This document shows positions 29,927-37,032 of a DNA stretch of 37,032 nt, piece after piece (the first letter of the stretch is position 1; every line of letters begins with the position of its first letter). The translations under genes were made by a program, and so were the position numbers. Source of the stretch: an uncultured Acholeplasmatales bacterium (GTDB lineage Bacteria > Bacillota_I > Bacilli_A > Acholeplasmatales > Anaeroplasmataceae); contig CAJOQR010000125.1 in the NCBI GenBank assembly GCA_905236965.1, positions 1 to 37,032 of the forward strand, read 5' to 3'. The notes under the pieces are model-generated. The model saw only the letters and a list, made by a program, of their open reading frames with translations, was not told the origin of the DNA and did no database searches.

Positions 29927-32900
29927 ATGGGAAGAAAAAAAGTAAAAGATAGTGATATTAAAACTGATGTTATTTTAAATGATGATTTGGAAACTTTAAA
30001 TTCAAAAATTGAAAATAAAACTATTGATAATCTTATAGAAGATCCAATGGTTAGAGAAAAAATAGAACAAAAAAGTAAAAAAGAATTAGCATCAGAATAT
30101 AGATTGGCAGAAAAAAATGCTAAAAAAGAAAAAAAGAAAAATGAAAAATTTGTAAAAAAGCATAGAAAGCAAATCAAAAAGAATCCTGGTACTTTAATTA
30201 GATATAATCCAGATCCTTTAAATGGTTTACCAGATGAAATTGTTGAAAAAAGAATATTAGACAATTTAATAAATAATTCTAAAACAAAAACATCTAAATC
30301 AATTGGAAGAATTATTTGTGGTAATATTTTTACTTTCTTTAATTTTTTAATTTTTACTATTGCTGGTTTTTTAATTTCTGTTAGAGCTTTTACTGATTTG
30401 ACATTTTTATTAATGGTTTTAGTTAATATTAGTATTGGTACTTTTCAAGAAATAAAAGCTAAAAAAACAATTGATAGATTATCTTTAATTTCTGCTCCAA
30501 CAGCATATGTTATGCGTGGTGGTATGAAGCATGAGATTCCTGTTACTGAAGTTGTGCTAGATGATTTAGTATTACTTGAAACTGGTAAACAAATTTGTGC
30601 TGACTCTATTGTAATTGAAGGAACTGTTGAAGTTAATGAATCTTTATTAACAGGTGAATCTGATGCTATTGTAAAAAAACCAGGTGATATTTTATATTCT
30701 GGATCTTTTGTTGTATCAGGAAGGTGCTCATCTAGAGTTGATAAAATTGGAACTGATAATTATATTGAAAGATTAAGTAATCAAGCTAAACAATATAAAA
30801 AGCCAAAATCTGATTTAATGCATTCTTTGAATTTAATCATTACAATTATGGCGTTTATAATTATACCTATTGGTGTTTCATTATTTTTTATAATGTATAG
30901 AAGAACTGGTTTAACATTTACTTATTCTATAAGAAAAACAGCTGGCGCTATGGTTGGTATGATTCCTTCGGGATTATTTTTAATGACAACAATTGCTTTA
31001 GCAGTCGGTGTTATTAAATTATCTTCTAGAAATGTATTGGTTCAAGATTTATATTGTATTGAAATGCTTGCAAGAGTTAATTGTATTTGTTTAGATAAAA
31101 CAGGTACTATAACAGATGGAACAATGAGTGTTAAAAATGTTATAGATTATAATACTTTTTATGGACTGGCTACTAATAATGTTATAAGTGCAATGCTCAA
31201 TGTTTTGCAGGATAATAACTTAACATCGCAAGCATTAGAAGAAAAATTTGGATTAGGTAAAAGAATAAAGCATATTGCTAAAATACCTTTTTCATCTGCT
31301 AGAAAATTTCAGGCTGTTACATTTGAAAAATATGGAACATTTATTTTAGGCGCTCCTGAATTTGTTTTTAAAGAAAAATATAATCTTATTAAAAATGATG
31401 TTAATAAATATGCAGCTTTAGGATATAGAGTTTTAGTATTAGCTCATAAGGATGGAACTATTGAAGGAACTGAACTTCCTAAAACTGAAGTAGAAATGGC
31501 TTCAATGATTTTAATTGAAGATAATATTAGGCTAGATGCGATTAATACCATTAGATATTTTAAAGAATCTGGTGTTGAGGTTAAGGTTATTTCTGGTGAT
31601 AATCCTTTAACTGTTTCAAAAATAAGTCAAAGGGCTGGTATTGAAGGTGCTGAAGATTATGTTTCTTTAGAAGGCTTATCTGAAAATGATGTTAAGCAAA
31701 TGGCTTTAAGATATACAGTTTTTGGTAGAGTTTCTCCTTCTCAAAAGAAAATATTGGTTGAAACATTAAAAGAAAATGGTAGAACTGTTGCGATGACAGG
31801 TGATGGTGTTAATGATATTTTAGCTTTAAAAGAAGCAGATTGCTCTATTGCTGTTGCAAGTGGTTCAGAGGCTGCAAGAAATGTTTCTCATTTAGTTTTA
31901 CTAGATTCTAATTTTGATTCTATGCCTAAAGTAGTTGCTGAAGGAAGAAGAGTCATTAATAATGTTACTTCTGTTGCATCATTATTTTTAACAAAGACAA
32001 TTTTTTCATTATTATTAGCTATTCAAGCTTTGATTACAGGAACATATCCAATTTCTACTAACCAGTTATTTTTAATTGATGTTCTAGCTATTGGTATTCC
32101 ATCACTTGTTTTAGTAATTGAACCTAATAATAATACTTTCCAAGGTAAATTTTTATCTAATGTAATTAGAAAGGCATTACCTGGTGCTATAACGATATTA
32201 TTTATATCAATTATTGTTTTTGGATTAGTTGATAGTCTTAGCCTAGACCGGACTACAACATCAACAATTATTGTTATTGCTGCAACGCATACATGCTTAA
32301 TGGTATTATATAAAGCATGTAAACCATTTAATACAATTAGAAAATTTTTATTTGGAATATGTTATTCGTTATTCTTATTTGCAATATTTTTAATGCCACA
32401 AATATTTGAATTTAAGCCTTTAGTAAGCTTTTCTGAATATTATACTTCTAATTTGAATTCATCTTCTATTGCAAATTACCCTTCTGTTTCGATAAGTGAA
32501 GATAATTATTATGTAATAGATGGTATGATTACAAATTATATAAAAACAACTATATCCTCATCAGATTATTTTACAGCAAGGTATAATTCAAATGATGGTA
32601 AATATTATTATTATATAAATGGTATTACAGCTACTAATATTGAAGTTGAAAATCCTTTAATTTCATATGATAATCAAGGCTTTATATATTTAGGTGGATA
32701 TAGAGTATCTAATTATTCTTATTCAGATTTAATATCTTATACAACTGATGATGCTGGAAATTCTAATGTAATACAAAATATTCATATAGATGAATTAGGA
32801 TATGTATATTATGGACTTTCTGATGATGATAGGCCTGTTAAGATTTTAATTCCTGCAAATGAAAATAATTTATATTATAACCATACTCTTAATTATGGTA

Positions 32901-33907
32901 GAGCAGTTGAAGAAGAAGTTCAATTAAAAATTATGCCAACAGTTGAAATTTCATCTGGAAATATAATTATTGATTCTGTTTCATCTGTTGAAATTTTAAA
33001 TCAAGCTGGAAATAAAATAAATGCTAGATATCATTGTGATAACCTACCAAATTCTACTTTGAATGCTACAATTACTATTAATCCTAAAAATTATCAATTA
33101 TTGATTAATGATAATCCAGTTTATTATGAAGTAAATAATGTAAAATATTATTACACAGTAAGCCTACCTTCATTTACTACAAATGGTTCTCTTGATAGAT
33201 TTGATGCATCGAATACAGCTTATGTATATTCAGCAAATAGTCAATTTAGCTTGTATGAATTATTTGGAGAAAAAGTATCAGATGGATTATATAGATTATA
33301 TTGTTCAGATGGAACAATTGCAGAATATGATAGTTATAATAATTTTATAGAAGCAACATATCTTGATGGTAGCATTGATCAAAATTATATTTTAAAAGAT
33401 ATTCAAAATGGATTAGCATCATATGGTAATATTCCTGGAGGAAGTATAGATGTATCATCATTAAGTGTTATTCCTGGAACAACAAATTATTTATTAACTT
33501 CTGATAATGTTTCTTATTTTCCTGATTCAACTAATGCAGATGAAATAAGAGATGGTGTTTCAATTAATAATTCAATTATTTGTCCAACATTGGAATTAAC
33601 TACTAGTGGTAGATATATAATAAATGATTATTATACAAATTTTGAAGTTAACCAAAGTGATTTAGATCCTAGAATGAATTCTGATAATTATTTAGTATTA
33701 GGTGGAGTAGTAACTGATTATGAGCTTAATAAAGATGATATCATATCTAATACTTCTGGTATTGTTAAAGAATTATCAATTAAAGGTAAAATTTTCTTAT
33801 TAATGCTATGCTTATTATCAGCACCATTAATGAAAATATTACAAGGTTTAGTTCCTTGGATTAAAAAACAAATTAAGGTTATTCAAAAACTTATTACAAA
33901 AATGTAA
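29927..33907 (+). CDS. Cation-translocating P-type ATPase (CtpE/Exp7-like) with large C-terminal ectodomain
   Basis: TGESDAIVKKPGD, VNCICLDKTGTITDGTMS, MTGDGVNDILALKEADCSIA, MIPSGLFLMTTIALAVGV; about 450 aa of Tyr/Asn/Ser-rich sequence between the penultimate and final TM. SD gaaggaggt. Confidence 0.93.
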   Translation: MGRKKVKDSDIKTDVILNDDLETLNSKIENKTIDNLIEDPMVREKIEQKSKKELASEYRLAEKNAKKEKKKNEKFVKKHRKQIKKNPGTLIRYNPDPLNGLPDEIVEKRILDNLINNSKTKTSKSIGRIICGNIFTFFNFLIFTIAGFLISVRAFTDLTFLLMVLVNISIGTFQEIKAKKTIDRLSLISAPTAYVMRGGMKHEIPVTEVVLDDLVLLETGKQICADSIVIEGTVEVNESLLTGESDAIVKKPGDILYSGSFVVSGRCSSRVDKIGTDNYIERLSNQAKQYKKPKSDLMHSLNLIITIMAFIIIPIGVSLFFIMYRRTGLTFTYSIRKTAGAMVGMIPSGLFLMTTIALAVGVIKLSSRNVLVQDLYCIEMLARVNCICLDKTGTITDGTMSVKNVIDYNTFYGLATNNVISAMLNVLQDNNLTSQALEEKFGLGKRIKHIAKIPFSSARKFQAVTFEKYGTFILGAPEFVFKEKYNLIKNDVNKYAALGYRVLVLAHKDGTIEGTELPKTEVEMASMILIEDNIRLDAINTIRYFKESGVEVKVISGDNPLTVSKISQRAGIEGAEDYVSLEGLSENDVKQMALRYTVFGRVSPSQKKILVETLKENGRTVAMTGDGVNDILALKEADCSIAVASGSEAARNVSHLVLLDSNFDSMPKVVAEGRRVINNVTSVASLFLTKTIFSLLLAIQALITGTYPISTNQLFLIDVLAIGIPSLVLVIEPNNNTFQGKFLSNVIRKALPGAITILFISIIVFGLVDSLSLDRTTTSTIIVIAATHTCLMVLYKACKPFNTIRKFLFGICYSLFLFAIFLMPQIFEFKPLVSFSEYYTSNLNSSSIANYPSVSISEDNYYVIDGMITNYIKTTISSSDYFTARYNSNDGKYYYYINGITATNIEVENPLISYDNQGFIYLGGYRVSNYSYSDLISYTTDDAGNSNVIQNIHIDELGYVYYGLSDDDRPVKILIPANENNLYYNHTLNYGRAVEEEVQLKIMPTVEISSGNIIIDSVSSVEILNQAGNKINARYHCDNLPNSTLNATITINPKNYQLLINDNPVYYEVNNVKYYYTVSLPSFTTNGSLDRFDASNTAYVYSANSQFSLYELFGEKVSDGLYRLYCSDGTIAEYDSYNNFIEATYLDGSIDQNYILKDIQNGLASYGNIPGGSIDVSSLSVIPGTTNYLLTSDNVSYFPDSTNADEIRDGVSINNSIICPTLELTTSGRYIINDYYTNFEVNQSDLDPRMNSDNYLVLGGVVTDYELNKDDIISNTSGIVKELSIKGKIFLLMLCLLSAPLMKILQGLVPWIKKQIKVIQKLITKM

Positions 33908-33934
33908 AACGGCTATTTGCCGTTTTATTTTTTT
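33906..33934 (+). terminator. Rho-independent terminator after the P-type ATPase
   Basis: aaaacggc-tattt-gccgtttt followed by attttttta. Confidence 0.85.
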
Positions 33935-34032
33935 AGATATTTTTTTACAAATAAAATATACTAATACTATAAAATATGATGGAAGTTTAAATGAAAAAGA
34001 TTGTTTATATTTAAATTAAAAATTTAATATGA

Positions 34033-34038
34033 TATAAT
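34033..34038 (+). promoter_or_regulatory. Candidate -10 element (TATAAT) upstream of rlmB
   Basis: gaTATAATac 30 nt before ATG 34068; no clear -35 at canonical spacing. Confidence 0.4.
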
Positions 34039-34067
34039 ACTTTTTGGAAATTAAGTTCGGTGATATT

Positions 34068-34775
34068 ATGAAAATTTATGGAAAGAATTGTATAAACGAA
34101 GCACTTAGAGCTAAGGCTAAGCTTGATAAGGTTTTTTTGCTTGATACAAACCAAAAAAAAGATATTAACATAATTGATCAATTAAATAAAAATTCAATTC
34201 AATATGAAATAATTAATAAGAAAAAAATGGAATCTTTATTTGGATTGAATACTCAAGGATATGCAGCTTATAGACAAGATTATAAAATTTTAGGTGAGGA
34301 TGATTTAAATAATTTTATTAATTCATCTAGAATTTTAATACTTGATGGTATTATGGATCCTCATAATTTAGGTGCAATTTTAAGAACTGTTGATGCATTT
34401 GGGGTTGATTTAGTTATTTTACCAAAAAATAGAAGTGTAAGTGTTAATGAAACTGTTGCTCATGTTTCTACAGGTGCAATTGAACATACTAATATTATGT
34501 ATGTTAATAGCTTACTTAATATTTGTAATAAATTAAAAGGAATGGGTTTTTGGATTTGTGGTACAGATGCAAAAGGTAACATTTTAAGTTCTAATATTGA
34601 TAAAGATTTAAAATTGGCTGTTATTATAGGTTCAGAAGGCTTTGGTATGTCTAAAACTTTAGTTAATGCCTCTGATTATTTAATTTCAATTCCAATGGTT
34701 GGTCATGTTAATAGTTTAAACGCAAGTGTTTCTGCCGCAATTGTTATGTATGATTTAATGAAAAAAGGAGAATAA
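34068..34775 (+). CDS. rlmB: 23S rRNA (guanosine-2'-O-)-methyltransferase RlmB (SpoU/TrmH family)
   Basis: LDGIMDPHNLGAILRTVDAFGVD, VIIGSEGFGMS, IPMVGHVNSLNASVSAAI. Start moved from TTG 34044 to ATG 34068 (MKIYGKNCINEAL). Confidence 0.92.
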   Translation: MKIYGKNCINEALRAKAKLDKVFLLDTNQKKDINIIDQLNKNSIQYEIINKKKMESLFGLNTQGYAAYRQDYKILGEDDLNNFINSSRILILDGIMDPHNLGAILRTVDAFGVDLVILPKNRSVSVNETVAHVSTGAIEHTNIMYVNSLLNICNKLKGMGFWICGTDAKGNILSSNIDKDLKLAVIIGSEGFGMSKTLVNASDYLISIPMVGHVNSLNASVSAAIVMYDLMKKGE

Positions 34776-34781
34776 AAATAA

Positions 34782-35309
34782 ATGTTTGTTAACTACAATG
34801 ATTTTGAGTTATTATATTTAATTAATGACGAAGGTAGTGAACAAGCTTTCCATCTTTTGCTAAAAAAATATAAACCTTTAATACATTTTGAGGTTAATAA
34901 CATGCTTTATGATACTGATAAAAGAAAAGATTTGTATCAAGAGGGGTATTTAATTTTAATTAGATGTATAGAATTGTTTAATGATTATTTTAATGCAAGC
35001 TTTTATACTTATTTTTTAATTTCTTTAAGAAGAAGATTAAAAACATTATTGATAAGAGATGATTATTATTCTAATAGCATTTTTTATGATGATATTAGAG
35101 GATTAGAATCTAGTGATATTAATTATAGCTATTATGAAAAAATAATAGAAGAAAAAACAAGCAAGAATGGTGTTTTATATTTTGAAGATTGTATATGTAG
35201 GGGATTGTCTTTAAGTTCTTTTGCTAAAAATAATAATTTATCATATTATGAAGCTCAAAAAATTAAAGATTTAGTCTTAGATGAATTGAAAAAAAATATT
35301 GAATATTAA
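34782..35309 (+). CDS. Sigma-70-like (SigH-position) RNA polymerase sigma factor
   Basis: Region-2-like: AFHLLLKKYKPLIHFEVNNML...RKDLYQEGYLILIRCIELFNDYFNASFYTYFLISLRRRLK; sits between rlmB and rpmG as sigH does in Bacillus. Confidence 0.75.
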   Translation: MFVNYNDFELLYLINDEGSEQAFHLLLKKYKPLIHFEVNNMLYDTDKRKDLYQEGYLILIRCIELFNDYFNASFYTYFLISLRRRLKTLLIRDDYYSNSIFYDDIRGLESSDINYSYYEKIIEEKTSKNGVLYFEDCICRGLSLSSFAKNNNLSYYEAQKIKDLVLDELKKNIEY

Positions 35310-35327
35310 ATAAAAATAGTCTATAAT
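35299..35327 (+). promoter_or_regulatory. Candidate promoter for rpmG-secE-nusG
   Basis: TTGAAT (35299-35304), 17-nt spacer, TATAAT (35322-35327), overlapping the 3' end of the sigma gene. Confidence 0.6.
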
Positions 35328-35380
35328 ACGGAATGTGAACCGTAAAGGTTTTTTTATTTTACAAAAATGGAGTGAGGCAT

Positions 35381-35530
35381 ATGCGTGAAAAGATAATTTT
35401 GATTTGTGAAGAATGCTTGAATAGAAATTATACTATTACAAAAAATCCTCAAAAAAATCCACAAAGAATAGAATTAAAAAAATATTGTAAATATTGTAAT
35501 AAATACACAATTCATAAAGAAACAAAATGA
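35381..35530 (+). CDS. rpmG: 50S ribosomal protein L33 (zinc-ribbon form), absent from the supplied ORF track
   Basis: [49 protein letters not shown] (49 aa), CxxC...CxxC, preceded by gGAGtGAGG; directly upstream of secE-nusG. Confidence 0.92.
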   Translation: MREKIILICEECLNRNYTITKNPQKNPQRIELKKYCKYCNKYTIHKETK

Positions 35531-35540
35531 GGAGATTTTT

Positions 35541-36062
35541 ATGAAAGAAAAAGATTTAAAAGAAAATGAATTAATTGAAAAAGAAGAAGAAAAAGAAGAA
35601 ATAGTAGAAGAAACAGAAAAAGAGAAAATTGAAAATAAAGTTAATGCTCAAATTCAAAAAAAGCAAGAAAAAGAAAATAGGCCATCTAGAATAGCTCAAT
35701 ATTTAAAAGAAGAGCATAAATGGTTTAATTATGTGCTATTATTTATTTCTGTTTTTGTTTTAATGCTAGGTATTTTGATATTAGTAGGTACTTTAGTTGT
35801 AAAAGAAAATATTTGGTTTATAGGTGAACATCCAACTTTATATGGAATTATAATAGTTGTAATTTCTGCTTTAGGTACATTATATTCTTTATATCCTTTC
35901 TATAGACCATGTTTTCCTGAATTTAAAAAAATAACATGGCTTAAAGGAAAAAAATTTATAGCAGATATAGTAAGAGTATTTTTGTTCATAATAATATTTA
36001 CTTTATTGTTCTTATTATATGATTCATTTATTTCACAAGTTCTTGGGTATATATTTAATTAA
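35541..36062 (+). CDS. secE: Preprotein translocase subunit SecE with extended N-terminus
   Basis: C-terminal FPEFKKITWLKGKKFIADIVRVFLFIIIFTLLFLLYDSFISQVLGYIF is canonical SecE; N-terminal acidic stretch plus two additional TMs; upstream of nusG. Confidence 0.88.
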   Translation: MKEKDLKENELIEKEEEKEEIVEETEKEKIENKVNAQIQKKQEKENRPSRIAQYLKEEHKWFNYVLLFISVFVLMLGILILVGTLVVKENIWFIGEHPTLYGIIIVVISALGTLYSLYPFYRPCFPEFKKITWLKGKKFIADIVRVFLFIIIFTLLFLLYDSFISQVLGYIFN

Positions 36063-36078
36063 GGAGATATTATAAAAT

Positions 36079-36621
36079 ATGAAAAGATGGTATGTTGTTA
36101 CAACTTATTCAGGATATGAAAATTCTGTAAAGCAGGATTTGGAACGCCGTATTCAATCAATGAATATGCAAGATAAGATTTATCAAGTATTAGTTCCAGA
36201 AGAAATAGTTGAAACTGTAGATAAAAAGGGTAAGAAAAAAGAAAAAATAGTTAAAATGTATCCAGGATATGTATTTGTAGAAATGGAAGTTGAAAAAGAA
36301 ATGGATGATGTTTCTTGGTTCAATGTTCGTAATACACCAAAGGTTACAGGATTTTTAGGATCTTCAGGTTCAGGAACAAAGCCTGTACCAGTTCCAAAAG
36401 AAGAAATGGATGGAATTTTAAGAAAGCTTGGCATGATTTCAAAGCCTAAATTTGAAATTGTTGCAGGTGATAATGTCATTATAGTTGATGGAGCATTTGC
36501 AAATATGGAAGGCGAAGTTGTAAATGTTAATGAAGAAAAAGAAATTGTTACTGTTTTAATTGATATGTTTGGCCGTCAAACACCAATGGAATTCCAATTT
36601 AATGCTGTAAAGAAAAAATAA
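36079..36621 (+). CDS. nusG: Transcription termination/antitermination factor NusG
   Basis: KRWYVVTTYSGYENSVKQDLERRI, MYPGYVFVEME, NTPKVTGFLG, KOW-like FEIVAGDNVIIVDGAFANMEGEV, MFGRQTPMEFQF. Confidence 0.97.
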   Translation: MKRWYVVTTYSGYENSVKQDLERRIQSMNMQDKIYQVLVPEEIVETVDKKGKKKEKIVKMYPGYVFVEMEVEKEMDDVSWFNVRNTPKVTGFLGSSGSGTKPVPVPKEEMDGILRKLGMISKPKFEIVAGDNVIIVDGAFANMEGEVVNVNEEKEIVTVLIDMFGRQTPMEFQFNAVKKK

Positions 36622-36626
36622 AATTT

Positions 36627-36656
36627 AAGGATGATTTTCATCCTTTTTATTTTTGT
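36627..36656 (+). terminator. Rho-independent terminator after nusG
   Basis: aaggatga-ttt-tcatcctt followed by tttatttttg. Confidence 0.85.
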
Positions 36657-36721
36657 TATATCAATTTAAAAATCTCCTTTTTTATGAAATAAAAATATTG
36701 TCAATTTATAAAAAAATGTTG

Positions 36722-36750
36722 TTGACAAAGAAATATTGTGATGATATAAT
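36722..36750 (+). promoter_or_regulatory. Consensus sigma-A promoter of tRNA-Tyr
   Basis: TTGACA (36722-36727), 17-nt spacer, TATAAT (36745-36750). Confidence 0.88.
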
Positions 36751-36789
36751 GAAAAAGCACTGTCCGAAAGGACTTAGTGTTAAATATGT

Positions 36790-36874
36790 GGAAGGGTAGC
36801 GAAGAGGCTAAACGCGGCAGACTGTAAATCTGCTCCCTACGGGTTCGGTGGTTCGAAACCACTCCCTTCCACCA
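36790..36874 (+). tRNA. tRNA-Tyr(GTA), CCA encoded
   Basis: Acceptor GGAAGGG/CCCTTCC, anticodon arm GCAGACTGTAAATCTGC (GTA), long variable arm, T-arm GTGGTTCGAAACCAC, discriminator A + CCA. Confidence 0.95.
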
Positions 36875-36893
36875 CTTTTTTTAAAAGATTTGA

Positions 36894-36922
36894 TTGACAT
36901 TGAATCTTAAAAGTGATATCAT
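36894..36922 (+). promoter_or_regulatory. Promoter of an rRNA operon (operon lies beyond the window)
   Basis: TTGACA (36894-36899), 17-nt spacer, TATCAT (36917-36922), followed by a boxA-like leader. Confidence 0.75.
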
Positions 36923-36952
36923 TAACAAGTCGCTGAAATGATAGCGAAAAAA

Positions 36953-36970
36953 ATGGTCTTTGAAAACTGT
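36953..36970 (+). promoter_or_regulatory. rRNA leader boxA-like antitermination element
   Basis: tggTCTTTGAAAACTgtat matches the well-known Bacillota rRNA leader TCTTTGAAAACT. Confidence 0.7.
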
Positions 36971-37032
36971 ATATAACTTTGTAAACGACGAAATAAACAA
37001 AAAACGCAATTCAAGAAGTTTGAATGAGCGAA

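Noticed and set aside
29923-30264. Minus-strand 113-aa ORF
   Set aside because: Phe/Ser-rich shadow of the Lys/Glu-rich N-terminus of the P-type ATPase.
33979-34014. Tiny ORFs atggaagtttaa and atgaaaaagattgtttatatttaa as a leader peptide before rlmB
   Set aside because: Too short, no clear SD and upstream of the likely rlmB -10; cannot be distinguished from chance in AT-rich DNA.
36183-36479. Minus-strand 98-aa ORF
   Set aside because: Antisense to nusG.
1-37032. TGA-as-tryptophan code (Mycoplasma/Spiroplasma)
   Set aside because: Several conserved genes end at TGA (e.g. rpmG) and Trp positions in leuS, sufB and nusG are TGG.

Overview
AT-rich (visibly about 25-30% GC) chromosomal segment of a Bacillota/Tenericutes-like bacterium. 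TGA is used as a stop (e.g. 6170-6172, 18851-18853, 35528-35530), so the Mycoplasma code does not apply. Conserved content: the 3' end of uxaC; leuS; a SUF operon in the order sufC-D-S-U-B; an RDD protein and a PucR-type HTH protein; an MsmK/UgpC-like sugar ABC ATPase; a minus-strand Crp/Fnr + 2-hydroxyacyl-CoA-dehydratase-like + tandem-activase operon; and a Bacillus-like block cysS-mrnC-[P-type ATPase]-rlmB-sigma-rpmG-secE-nusG, followed by tRNA-Tyr and the promoter/boxA leader of an rRNA operon that starts past the right edge. The accessory part (about 13.4-21.2 kb) is an Rhs/YD-repeat locus: a 1790-aa protein with embedded LamG-like domains and no visible signal peptide, a membrane ORF coupled by ATGA that is a candidate immunity gene, and downstream an orphan tip-like fragment and two frameshifted membrane-protein loci. 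Other items worth follow-up: a P-type ATPase with a roughly 450-aa putative ectodomain before its last TM helix, inserted in a conserved synteny block; a FUSC/ArAE-like membrane protein fused to a HAD fold that has lost its catalytic aspartates; and a LeuRS lacking canonical TTRPDT and KMSKS motifs. No CRISPR array, transposase or prophage genes were seen. All identifications are from reading the translations; no database search was run.
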